Assembly: GCA_039028695.1 (NCBI GenBank)
Contig: JBCCHN010000008.1
Span: 1 to 64,000 of the forward strand
From: JANQKX01 sp039028695
GTDB lineage: Bacteria > Pseudomonadota > Alphaproteobacteria > Kiloniellales > Kiloniellaceae
Reading direction: 5' to 3'
DNA length: 64,000 nt
The notes under the pieces were generated by a model that was not told the DNA's origin, made no database searches, and saw nothing but the letters and a program-made list of their open reading frames with translations. The translations under genes were made by a program, and so were the position numbers. This document shows positions 24,979 through 33,691 of this stretch, piece by piece; positions within the stretch are counted from its first letter, which is position 1, and every line of letters begins with the position of its first letter.

Positions 24979-25722
24979 TTGTGTGCCGAAGGATTCGTCA
25001 AATATACTAAATCTGTGAAAACGGATAAGCTGAGCCCCAAGATATTGACATTGGCGTCGGGGACGGTGCCTCTGGAGGTGACCCGTCACCCCACGGCCCG
25101 GCGCATCACCTTGCGCCTCACGACCGAGGGTGATGCGGTACGCTTGGTTTTGCCCCGAGCAACGCCCTTGCGCGAAGGATTGGACTTTGCCGAAAGTCAA
25201 AAAGACTGGCTGCAAGCCCGCTTGCAAGCCTTGCCGCCGCGCATTCCCTTCCGAGATGGTCAGGTCATTCCCTTGCTGGGGGTTGAACACCTGATCGTTC
25301 ACGAGCCGGCCGGCCGGCGTGGGGTTTGGCAAGAGGGCCGGCAAATCATTGTATCCGGCAAGGTCGAACACCTCTCCCGCCGCTTGACCGACTATCTAAA
25401 GACCCTAGCCCGCCGAACCATCGTGCCACGGGCCAACGAAAAAGCCGAACGTCTGCAGAAAAAGCCGGGCCGCATCACCCTGCGGGACAGTCGCAGCCGC
25501 TGGGGGAGCTGCAGTGCCAACGGAAACCTGAATTTTTCCTGGCGCCTCATCTTAGCGCCGGAGCACGTCTTGGATTATGTGGTCGCCCATGAAGTCGCTC
25601 ATCTGGTCGAACACAATCACGGGCCGCGCTTTTGGGTCTTGGCGGCACAGCTGACAGATGATCTAGAGGGCGCAAAGAAATGGCTCAAACGCCGCGGACA
25701 TTGTTTGCATCGCTACGGCTGA
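24979..25722 (+). CDS. YgjP-like (DUF45) zinc metallopeptidase
   Basis: The C-terminal half has the conserved RDSRSRWGSCSANGNLNFSW motif and the zinc site HEVAHLVEHNHGPRFW (HExxH plus a later His), the core of the YgjP/WLM metallopeptidase group. The cellular substrate is unknown. The start is unclear: TTG 24979 gives 247 aa and lies 7 nt after the SCO stop; GTG 25015 would give 235 aa. Neither has a strong ribosome site. It overlaps the convergent glyoxalase-like gene by 10 nt. Confidence 0.82.
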   Translation: MCAEGFVKYTKSVKTDKLSPKILTLASGTVPLEVTRHPTARRITLRLTTEGDAVRLVLPRATPLREGLDFAESQKDWLQARLQALPPRIPFRDGQVIPLLGVEHLIVHEPAGRRGVWQEGRQIIVSGKVEHLSRRLTDYLKTLARRTIVPRANEKAERLQKKPGRITLRDSRSRWGSCSANGNLNFSWRLILAPEHVLDYVVAHEVAHLVEHNHGPRFWVLAAQLTDDLEGAKKWLKRRGHCLHRYG

Positions 25723-26168
25723 CCATCTGCCCCTTCACGAAGCGGTAGACTAGGTACCCAAACATAGCCATCGGGGCCCACGATGACGGCCTCGCGAAGT
25801 CCGTGCGGTTTATTCTGAGCGGATTGCAAAATCGCATCGCCCCGCGCCCGCGCCTTTGCCTCGGCACTATCCGGGTCAATGCCGTAAAGCTGAAGCTCAA
25901 TGCCGGCACCGCGCACCACACCGTCGCCGGTCAAGGCCAACAGCGGGTGGCTGTGATAGGTGTGATCTCCGTGCAGCATCCATTGCTGGCCTTCCCGGGC
26001 GATCACCGCAAAGTCAGAATCGACATAGACCATCTCGAGATCAAAAACCTCGGTCACGAAGGCGACGGTTTGCGGCACATTGCTGACCAGTAGATTTACA
26101 CCCATACCCCTCAGCGAGCGGCCGAATTCCGGTGCGCTGGGAAAGTCCTCATCGGATTGTTCTGACAT
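25713..26168 (-). CDS. Glyoxalase/VOC-fold protein
   Basis: The 151-aa protein has one VOC beta-alpha-beta-beta-beta unit: LLVSNVPQTVAFVTEVFDLEMVY near the start, then a second half with AGIELQLYGIDPD, and a final DGYVWVPSLPL. Members include dioxygenases, resistance proteins and isomerases; a dimer of this short form would make one metal site. Nothing in the neighbourhood narrows the substrate. Its end overlaps the end of the convergent YgjP-like gene. Confidence 0.72.
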   Translation of the reverse strand: MSEQSDEDFPSAPEFGRSLRGMGVNLLVSNVPQTVAFVTEVFDLEMVYVDSDFAVIAREGQQWMLHGDHTYHSHPLLALTGDGVVRGAGIELQLYGIDPDSAEAKARARGDAILQSAQNKPHGLREAVIVGPDGYVWVPSLPLREGADGQP

Positions 26169-26256
26169 GACTAACCGCCTTGAAAAAAATCTGCAAAAAC
26201 AGCTTACGCATCAAAGAAAAGCGGGGCCAAGACCACTTTGTGGATACTCGTGGGTC

Positions 26257-26295
26257 CACCGGCCCGTTTTTGCACCGGCCCGTTTTTGCACCGGC
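26257..26295. repeat. 16-bp tandem repeat, about 2.4 copies
   Basis: The unit CACCGGCCCGTTTTTG occurs at 26257-26272 and again at 26273-26288, followed by CACCGGC of a third copy. It lies just after the end of the penicillin-binding protein gene and upstream of the glyoxalase-like gene, both read on the minus strand. It forms no clear hairpin, so a terminator role is doubtful. Confidence 0.6.
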
Positions 26296-26309
26296 ATTTT
26301 TAACGGCTC

Positions 26310-28400
26310 TCAACGGCCCTGATTTTTCGGCTGGAAATAACGCTCCAAACGCTCTTCTTCCGACGTCTCTTTTTCGGCGCTTCCGCCGCGCAAGCTTTCC
26401 AAAATTTGGGATATGAAATTATCCTCGCCGGCATCTGAGGCGGACCCGCCCCCCGGTAAATCTTGGATGGGATAGCCATCAAGGCCGGCGACCGTAACCT
26501 CGCGCCACAATTGAGCCGGGAGGGACCCGCCGGTGACACCCTGCATGGGGCTATTGTCGTCATTGCCGAACCACACGCCCGTGATCAGTTCCGCTGTAAA
26601 GCCGATGAACCAGGCATCTCGAAACTCCTGGCTGGTGCCGGTTTTTCCCGCGGCAGGTCGGTTCGGATTGGCGGCCTTGCCACTACCCCACTGTACGGCG
26701 GCAGACATAATGTCGGTCAGTTTTTCCACATCTCTCGGTGCCACCACCACGCCGGGACGGGCATCGCGGTCTCGGCGATAAAACACCTCACCGTCGGCAG
26801 TACGAATCTCTTCAATGCCGTAAGGCCAAACTGCGTGACCCTGGTCGGCCAATGCCGCATAGGCGCTGGTCAGATCAATCAAGGTGACCTCCGAGACGCC
26901 GAGCGCCAACCCACCATCGGCCTCAAGTGGCGTTGTTATTCCCATGCGCCGAGCTACCTCGGCCACGGGCCTTGGTCCCACCGATTGGGTCAGGCGGACC
27001 GAAACCGAGTTAAGCGAACGGGCAAAGGCTTCCCGAAGGGTGACCTCACCATAATACTTATCATTGTAGTTTTTCGGCGCCCAACCGGCGATTTCCACGG
27101 GCTCGTCAATGGCACGGCTGTCGGGTTCAAAACCACCGCTCTCAAAACCAGCCAGGAACACAAAAGGCTTAAAGGCCGAGCCCGGCTGCCGCAGCGCCTG
27201 GGTGGCTCGGTTGAATTGACTGTCCTCGTAACTGCGGCCCCCAACCATGGCACGCACTGCCCCGGAGGGATCCATGGAGATAATCGCGCCTTGACTCACT
27301 CGGCGCTCGCTGCCGACCTGATCCAATTTTGCCGCCAGGCTTCTTTCCGCCACCCCTTGCAGATAGGGGTCCAAGGTGGTCTGGACCTGAAGGTCTTGAT
27401 CGATGCGACCCATGAAGTCTTGTAGCTGGGCCATGATCCAGTCAGAAAAGTAGGGCGCCGCTCCCCCGGCCCGTTGGCGAGTGGCCGTCTTTTCCTGCAG
27501 TGCTAGGGTCGCTTCCGGCATGGTAGCGTAGTCAGCTTGGACCATGGCATTTATGACCAGCGCCGTTCGAGCCTCGGCCCGCTCGGGGTCTCGTACAGGG
27601 TTGAGTCGCGAGGGTGCCTTGAGCAGCCCGGCCAAGAGGGCCGCCTCGTAAAGCGTGACCTGAGTGGCCGGCTTGTCGAAATAGTAGCGCGCCGCCGCAT
27701 CCACCCCGTAGCTGCCGCCGCCCAAATAAACCCGGTTCAAATAGATGGTCAGGATTTGGTCTTTGGTGAAGCGGTGCTCCAGCCAAAAGGCCAACAAGAT
27801 CTCCTGTACTTTCCGCTTGATCGTGCGCTCGGGAGAGAGAAACAGGTTCTTCGCCAGTTGCTGGGTGATCGTCGATCCGCCTTGCACCACCCGCCCGGCC
27901 GTCAGGTTTTTAAAGGCGGCCCGCAGCAGACCCATCGGATCCACTCCGAAATGCTCATAAAATCGCCGATCCTCAACGGCCAGAACCGCCCGAGGCAAAT
28001 GGGGCGGCAACTCGGCAAGCTGAACCGGCTCGCCATAAATTCCGCCGATGGAGGCAAGGGGCGAGCCGTCGTTTGCCAAGAGCGTCACGTTGGGGCGCCG
28101 GGTAATCAATTCGATTTTGCCCGTGTCCGGCAAGCTGTAGGCATACCAGGCCACCAAGCCCACCATGGCAATCACCGCCCAGATGCATGCGGTCAGACCC
28201 CAGACAAAGAGACGGCGAAACCATCCGACCCGTGAGGGAACCGGATTGGGCGGACGCGAGCCTCCACTGCCGCCCAGCCGGCGGTAGTTCCGGCCCAAAT
28301 GCGGTTCCTGGCGCCCGGCGGACCGGCTCGAGCCCGATTTACGGCTCTTCTTTTTGGCCTTTTTTTTGCCAGGTTGGCCGCTTCTGACAGTTAAGCTCAT
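26310..28400 (-). CDS. Class A penicillin-binding protein (PBP1A-type)
   Basis: This bifunctional enzyme polymerises and cross-links peptidoglycan. It has a basic cytoplasmic tail rich in Lys and Arg, a membrane anchor (about residues 61-88), and a GT51 domain with Glu143 in EDRRFYEHFG, GGSTITQQLAKNLFL and a basic RKVQEILLA helix. The transpeptidase domain has GSAFK (serine-xx-lysine), SLNS and AGKTGTSQ. At 696 aa it lacks the extra OB insertion of E. coli PBP1A, as is common in alphaproteobacteria. The 180-bp gap to gyrB upstream probably holds its promoter. Confidence 0.9.
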   Translation of the reverse strand: MSLTVRSGQPGKKKAKKKSRKSGSSRSAGRQEPHLGRNYRRLGGSGGSRPPNPVPSRVGWFRRLFVWGLTACIWAVIAMVGLVAWYAYSLPDTGKIELITRRPNVTLLANDGSPLASIGGIYGEPVQLAELPPHLPRAVLAVEDRRFYEHFGVDPMGLLRAAFKNLTAGRVVQGGSTITQQLAKNLFLSPERTIKRKVQEILLAFWLEHRFTKDQILTIYLNRVYLGGGSYGVDAAARYYFDKPATQVTLYEAALLAGLLKAPSRLNPVRDPERAEARTALVINAMVQADYATMPEATLALQEKTATRQRAGGAAPYFSDWIMAQLQDFMGRIDQDLQVQTTLDPYLQGVAERSLAAKLDQVGSERRVSQGAIISMDPSGAVRAMVGGRSYEDSQFNRATQALRQPGSAFKPFVFLAGFESGGFEPDSRAIDEPVEIAGWAPKNYNDKYYGEVTLREAFARSLNSVSVRLTQSVGPRPVAEVARRMGITTPLEADGGLALGVSEVTLIDLTSAYAALADQGHAVWPYGIEEIRTADGEVFYRRDRDARPGVVVAPRDVEKLTDIMSAAVQWGSGKAANPNRPAAGKTGTSQEFRDAWFIGFTAELITGVWFGNDDNSPMQGVTGGSLPAQLWREVTVAGLDGYPIQDLPGGGSASDAGEDNFISQILESLRGGSAEKETSEEERLERYFQPKNQGR

Positions 28401-28580
28401 GAAATTCCGCTAAAGGGTTTGCCGCGCCAATACACCATCGCCATTTCAGCATCGAGGTCTGCATAACACCTAGATTACGGCTTTTTTGAGATTCCCTTTT
28501 GAAGCCGGGCGCAGAGTCGCATCAAGGCCCCGCTTGGCCCAGCCACAATCATCGCACCTTTTTTAGGCCGGATTGGGGGC

Positions 28581-31031
28581 TTATACGTCCAGATTGGCCA
28601 CTTCGAGGGCGTGTGCCTGGATAAAGTCCCGACGCGGCTCGACCACATCGCCCATCAAGGTTGAGAAGATGTCCGCCGCCTCATCACTCAGGGCCACCTT
28701 AACCTGTAGCAGGGTCCTCACATCCGGGTCCAGCGTGGTTTCCCACAGCTGATCCGGGTTCATCTCGCCCAGGCCCTTGTAGCGCCCGATGGACACCCCC
28801 TTGCGGCCCAGTTCAAAAATGGCATCGGCAAGGTTGCGTGGCCCGGTAATGCGAAATTCGCGATCCTTGTTCTCTAAAACCCCATGGTCCAGATAGTTGT
28901 CCTGCAAATCTCCCGCCATGGCGTCCAGCCGGCGGGCCTCGCCCGAACGAATCAGAGTGGCATCGATGACCCGCTGCTCAGTGACCCCTCGCAGGGTTCT
29001 GGAAAAGACAAATCCGTCTCCCTCGACCGCCTGACCTTGCCATCCTCGTTCATGCTCCGGCGCCAAAGAATCCAGGCGGCTGGCTATATAGGATGCGGCA
29101 GTTTCACTGCGCTCTGCGTCAGCCAAGAGGTCTCCGTTCAACACGCCAGCAATGGCTGCCTGTTCCACCAAGTCGGGATTGCTGATGCGCCGAACCAAGG
29201 GCTCCATAAGGTGCTTAGCCTGCACGGCGAACTCGACCAGCTCACGCAAATGATCACCGGCGATTTGAGTGCCGTCGTGTTTCACAAAACAGGAGTTTTT
29301 CACGCCGCTATCGATGAGGTGTGCTTCCAGTTCCCGATCATCCTTCAAGTAGCGGAGCGAGTCGCCCTTTTTTGCATGATAAAGAGGCGGCTGGGCGATG
29401 TAGAGGTGCCCCCGTTCGATGAGCTCGGGCATCTGTCTGTAAAAGAAGGTGAGCAAGAGGGTGCGGATATGGCTACCATCCACATCCGCATCGGTCATGA
29501 TGATGATTTTATGATAGCGCAACTTTTCGATGTTGAATTCTTCCCGGCCGATCCCCGTACCCAAGGCGGTGATCAGGGTACCGATTTCTTGGGACGACAG
29601 CATTTTGTCGAAACGGGCCCGCTCCACATTCAAGATTTTGCCCTTCAGGGGCAAGATGGCTTGGAACTGACGGTCCCGGCCCTGTTTGGCGGATCCCCCG
29701 GCTGAATCACCCTCGACAATGAAAAGTTCAGAGAGCGCTGGATCCCGCTCCTGGCAATCCGCCAATTTGCCCGGCAGTGAGGATACGTCCAACGCCCCTT
29801 TGCGTCGGGTTAACTCACGGGCTTTGCGAGCGGCTTCCCGCGCCGCGGCAGCCTCAACTGCCTTGCCGACAACCCGTCGCGCATCTTGAGGATGCTCTTC
29901 GAAGAACTGGCCTAGACGATCATTGATCACACTCTCCACAATCGGCCGCACCTCCGAGGAGACCAACTTGTCCTTGGTCTGGCTGGAGAACTTGGGGTCT
30001 GGAACCTTTACCGAGAGTACGCACGTCAAGCCTTCGCGGGCATCGTCACCGGTCAGGGTGACTTTTTCCTTTTTGCCCAGGCCTGAGGAGACCGCATAGG
30101 CATTGATTTGGCGGGTGAGAGCAGCGCGAAAACCCGCCAGATGCGTACCGCCGTCCCTTTGGGGAATATTGTTGGTAAAGCACAGAACCGTTTCGTGATA
30201 GCTGTCGGTCCACTGCAAGGCCGCCTCGACACTAATACCCTCCCGCTCGCTGGCAATCACGATCGCGGGCTCAAAAAGGGCACTTTTGGTGCGATCCAGA
30301 TAAGCCACGTAAGCGGACAAGCCCCCCTCGTAGTGCATGTCCACATGCTTTTCTTCCGCCGAGCGACTGTCCCGCAAGGTCAGGCCCACGCCCGAATTCA
30401 AAAAGGCCAGCTCACGCAAGCGGTGCTCCAAGGTGGCGTAGTCATATTCCGTCATGGTGAAAACGTCACCTGACGGCAGGAAGGTTATTTCCGTCCCGGT
30501 GCGACCGTCACTGTCTCCTACCTCATGGAGAGGCCCCTCAGCCTCACCCATGCGAAACCGCATGGTGTGCTTTCTGCCGCCCCGCCAAATGGTCAAATCC
30601 AACCACTCGGACAAAGCGTTTACTACGGACACACCGACCCCGTGGAGGCCGCCGGAAACTTTATAGGAGTTTTGATCGAACTTACCGCCGGCGTGCAGCT
30701 GGGTCATGATCACTTCGGCGGCGGACACGCCTTCTTCGGCATGGATGTCGACCGGAATACCCCGGCCGTTATCGGACACCGTAACCGACCCATCGCCGTT
30801 CAGCGTGACCTGAACCGTGTCACAGTGGCCGGCCAAGGCCTCGTCAATGGAATTATCAACCACTTCGTAGACCATGTGGTGGAGGCCCGACCCATCGTCG
30901 GTATCACCGATATACATACCCGGGCGCTTGCGCACGGCTTCCAGGCCGCGCAGCACTTTGATCGACTCCGCGTCGTAACCGTCGCCCGCTTGATCCGTCT
31001 CAGCGGATGGTTGCTTTTTTGCTTCACTCAT
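28581..31031 (-). CDS. gyrB: DNA gyrase subunit B
   Basis: The 816-aa subunit carries the ATPase and half the cleavage site of gyrase. Visible are the GHKL motif VDNSIDEALAGHC, NGRGIPVDIH, GGLHGVGVSVVNALS, the TOPRIM motif LFIVEGDSAGGSAKQGRDR, PLKGKILNVE and DADVDGSHIRTLLLTFFYR. The C-terminal end has the usual GLGEMNP motif. It is the last gene of the dnaA-dnaN-recF-gyrB series and begins 53 bp after recF. Confidence 0.97.
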   Translation of the reverse strand: MSEAKKQPSAETDQAGDGYDAESIKVLRGLEAVRKRPGMYIGDTDDGSGLHHMVYEVVDNSIDEALAGHCDTVQVTLNGDGSVTVSDNGRGIPVDIHAEEGVSAAEVIMTQLHAGGKFDQNSYKVSGGLHGVGVSVVNALSEWLDLTIWRGGRKHTMRFRMGEAEGPLHEVGDSDGRTGTEITFLPSGDVFTMTEYDYATLEHRLRELAFLNSGVGLTLRDSRSAEEKHVDMHYEGGLSAYVAYLDRTKSALFEPAIVIASEREGISVEAALQWTDSYHETVLCFTNNIPQRDGGTHLAGFRAALTRQINAYAVSSGLGKKEKVTLTGDDAREGLTCVLSVKVPDPKFSSQTKDKLVSSEVRPIVESVINDRLGQFFEEHPQDARRVVGKAVEAAAAREAARKARELTRRKGALDVSSLPGKLADCQERDPALSELFIVEGDSAGGSAKQGRDRQFQAILPLKGKILNVERARFDKMLSSQEIGTLITALGTGIGREEFNIEKLRYHKIIIMTDADVDGSHIRTLLLTFFYRQMPELIERGHLYIAQPPLYHAKKGDSLRYLKDDRELEAHLIDSGVKNSCFVKHDGTQIAGDHLRELVEFAVQAKHLMEPLVRRISNPDLVEQAAIAGVLNGDLLADAERSETAASYIASRLDSLAPEHERGWQGQAVEGDGFVFSRTLRGVTEQRVIDATLIRSGEARRLDAMAGDLQDNYLDHGVLENKDREFRITGPRNLADAIFELGRKGVSIGRYKGLGEMNPDQLWETTLDPDVRTLLQVKVALSDEAADIFSTLMGDVVEPRRDFIQAHALEVANLDV

Positions 31032-31084
31032 ACTTCACCCAGGTATCCTATAAGAGCCACGTACCAGCTGGAGATGCCCATGGC

Positions 31085-32317
31085 TTATTGAACCGAAGCC
31101 GCCCGCGTCGGCACAACCTTTGCCTCGCGAATTTGAAAAAATTGCGCTTGCTCGCCAAGGCCGGCAAACAAGGTCTCATCAGTGCCCGTCATCCAGGCTT
31201 GAACACCCAAGGCAACGATTTCCTCGAAGAGGGCGCGCCGACGCTCATCATCCAAATGGGCCACGACCTCGTCCAACAGCAACAGAGGCGCAGCGCCGCG
31301 CGACCGACTCAACAAGCGGGCAAAGGCCAGTGTTATGGCAATCAGCAGCGCTTTTTGCTCACCTGTCGAACAGAGATGCGCCGGCATTTGCTTTGCCCGG
31401 TGGTGCACCACCAGATCACTCCGATGGGACCCGACCGAGGCGCCACCGACCACCTCATCCTGGCCACGTCCGACGGCAAGCCTCTCGCGCAAGCGGTCTT
31501 CCGCCACCAATGCGGGCTGCTCATCAAGCCACTCAACGACCTCACATTTTAGGGCCAAATTGGCCCCAGGGAAAGGCCCCACCTCATGATTGGCAAGGTG
31601 GGTCAGACGAGAGATTAGGTCCCGGCGCGCGGCTGCGATCGCCACGCCATGGCGGGCCATGGAATCCTCTAACGAGGTCAACCAATCTCCATCGTGATTA
31701 CCTGACTTCAATAGCCGGGCGCGTTCGCGCAAACTGTGCTCATAGGCGCTCACACGGCTCGCATGGGTTGGGTCCAAGCCGAATACCAGGCGATCCAGAA
31801 AACGCCGCCGCCCAGATGCCCCTTCCCGCAACAAGCCGTCCATTTGGGGCGTCAGCCACACGATACTCAAGATTTCGCTAAAGGCCTGTTGGCCACGGGC
31901 AGGTGCATCGTCCACGCGAATCAATCGACGTTCCCGACGGCCATCCTCACCGCCCTCAGATCCCGTACCCAAGCGTCGTGGCCCAGTGGGCGTTGCCACA
32001 TCCGCGGCAACCGCCCAAGCAAAAGGCCCCGAACCCGGTTTTCCACAGGCGGCATTTCGCCGTGCGATGTCAGAAAGCTTGACTTGGCGAAGGCCGCGAC
32101 CGGGTGCCAACAATGATATGGCCTCCAGCAGATTGGTTTTTCCCGCTCCGTTCGGGCCAGTCAGCACCACAGGGCGATGATCGCAATGGACTTCCGCCAA
32201 ATCGTAAGATCGAAAATCGGTAATCATCAGGCGGGACAACCATACCCGGCCGGACGGCTGGTCCGCCTGCTGGACCGTCGGATCGGCAATGGCATTAGTT
32301 TCCATAGCAACCGCCAA
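31085..32317 (-). CDS. recF: DNA replication and repair protein RecF
   Basis: RecF loads RecA at gaps with RecO and RecR. The 410-aa SMC-like ATPase shows LTGPNGAGKTNLLEAI (Walker A), a signature segment CSTGEQKALLIAI and Walker B LLLLDEVVAHLD, with the D-loop after it. It starts 29 bp after dnaN ends. A second ATG four codons in could be the true start. The gene position between dnaN and gyrB is conserved in many bacteria. Confidence 0.95.
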   Translation of the reverse strand: MAVAMETNAIADPTVQQADQPSGRVWLSRLMITDFRSYDLAEVHCDHRPVVLTGPNGAGKTNLLEAISLLAPGRGLRQVKLSDIARRNAACGKPGSGPFAWAVAADVATPTGPRRLGTGSEGGEDGRRERRLIRVDDAPARGQQAFSEILSIVWLTPQMDGLLREGASGRRRFLDRLVFGLDPTHASRVSAYEHSLRERARLLKSGNHDGDWLTSLEDSMARHGVAIAAARRDLISRLTHLANHEVGPFPGANLALKCEVVEWLDEQPALVAEDRLRERLAVGRGQDEVVGGASVGSHRSDLVVHHRAKQMPAHLCSTGEQKALLIAITLAFARLLSRSRGAAPLLLLDEVVAHLDDERRRALFEEIVALGVQAWMTGTDETLFAGLGEQAQFFQIREAKVVPTRAASVQ

Positions 32318-32346
32318 GGGGATTGTTCGGACGGGCCAGACAATCC

Positions 32347-33465
32347 TCAGACACGCATCGGCATCAAAACGTAAAGCGCACGGCCGTCATCCACCTCACG
32401 CACGACGGTGGGTGAGGCTGCATCCGCCATAGTGATCTGCGCTCGATCCCCCTCAATCTGATTGGCAATGTCCAACAAATAGCGGGAATTGAAGCCGATC
32501 TCGATGGCTGGGCCTTTGTAATCCACCTCAATCTCCTCAACGGCGCGGCCACTCTCTGGGTTGGTTGCCAGCAAGGTCATGAAGTTGCCGTCTAGAGACA
32601 TTTTAACGGCCCGGCTTTTTTCAGTTGAAATAGTGGAAACTCGATCCACCGCGGCAGCAAAGGATTTGCAATCAACCTCAAGAACCTTGTCATTACCCGT
32701 TGGGATCACCCTTTGGTAGTCCGGAAAAGTGCCGTCAATCAGCTTCGATGTTAGGACGGTGGTATCAAAGGAGAATTTGATCTTGGTCTCGGACAGTCCG
32801 ATTTGGATCGCATCATCACTTTCATCGATCAGCTTGCGCAACTCACCGACCGCCTTGCGGGGAATGATCACACCGGGCATGCCCGCCGCTGCATCAGGCA
32901 AGGGCATCTCAAACCGCGCCAAGCGGTGTCCGTCAGTGGCGACTGCACGCACCATCTGGTTGCCATCGGACTCGGCAGCGTGAAAATAAATGCCGTTTAG
33001 GTAATAGCGCGTCTCTTCATTGGAAATCGCAAAGCGAGTCCGGTCGATCAGCCCCTTCATCTCGTTCGTCGGCAGGGTGAAACTCATGGGCAGCTCCTCG
33101 TCACCGCTGGACGGAAAATCCTCCTTCGGCAGAGTCGCGAGGGTAAAATTGGAGCGGCCGGCCCGCAGGGACAACTGCCCCGCCTCACCACCAGCGGAAA
33201 TCTCGATCTGGGAACCCTCGGGCAGCTTGCGCACGATGTCATAGAAGGTGTGAGCGGGCGCTGTGGTGGCCCCTTCCTGGCTGATATCTGCCGCCACTTC
33301 ATCGGTGATCGTCAGATCCATATCGGTTGCCATCAATGCCAGCTTACCGTCCAAGGCTTGGATCAGCACATTCGAGAGAATGGGGATAGTATTGCGCCGC
33401 TCAACGACGCTTTGCACGTGAGCCAAGGACTTCAAAAGTACCGCGCGTTCGATGGTTAGCTGCAT
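32347..33465 (-). CDS. dnaN: DNA polymerase III beta clamp
   Basis: The 372-aa sliding clamp has three repeated clamp domains. Typical segments are the N-terminal ALAHVQSVVERRNTIPILSNV-like helix and loop (residues about 12-32), the mid-protein AISNEETRYYLNGIYFH and the end ALYVLMPMRV. It is separated from dnaA by 226 bp; a TATATA-containing stretch near 33588-33597 with TTACGT 16 bp upstream may be a separate promoter on the minus strand. Confidence 0.97.
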   Translation of the reverse strand: MQLTIERAVLLKSLAHVQSVVERRNTIPILSNVLIQALDGKLALMATDMDLTITDEVAADISQEGATTAPAHTFYDIVRKLPEGSQIEISAGGEAGQLSLRAGRSNFTLATLPKEDFPSSGDEELPMSFTLPTNEMKGLIDRTRFAISNEETRYYLNGIYFHAAESDGNQMVRAVATDGHRLARFEMPLPDAAAGMPGVIIPRKAVGELRKLIDESDDAIQIGLSETKIKFSFDTTVLTSKLIDGTFPDYQRVIPTGNDKVLEVDCKSFAAAVDRVSTISTEKSRAVKMSLDGNFMTLLATNPESGRAVEEIEVDYKGPAIEIGFNSRYLLDIANQIEGDRAQITMADAASPTVVREVDDGRALYVLMPMRV

Positions 33466-33691
33466 GATGAAAGGTTTCGCTTTTCAGTTCGTAACAGTAG
33501 TGGCAAGCCAGACTCCTCACCCCATAATGAGGGCGCAGCCCTAGCACAAATTCGCATCGATGGGAATCCGTGCCGCGCGACCGAACTAATATATAGCACG
33601 ACCCCGCCGAAACGTAAGCAATAAGCGCGTTTCAAGGGCTTTTTGCAGCGCAAAATCAAAGAAAAAATCTTCGAAGGGTGACGTTTGGGAA

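Noticed and set aside
28475..28552. A 25-codon frame (minus strand) between gyrB and the penicillin-binding protein gene, with AAAGG before its ATG
   Set aside because: Too short to judge and with no conserved feature; it may be chance. A leader-peptide role cannot be argued from sequence alone.
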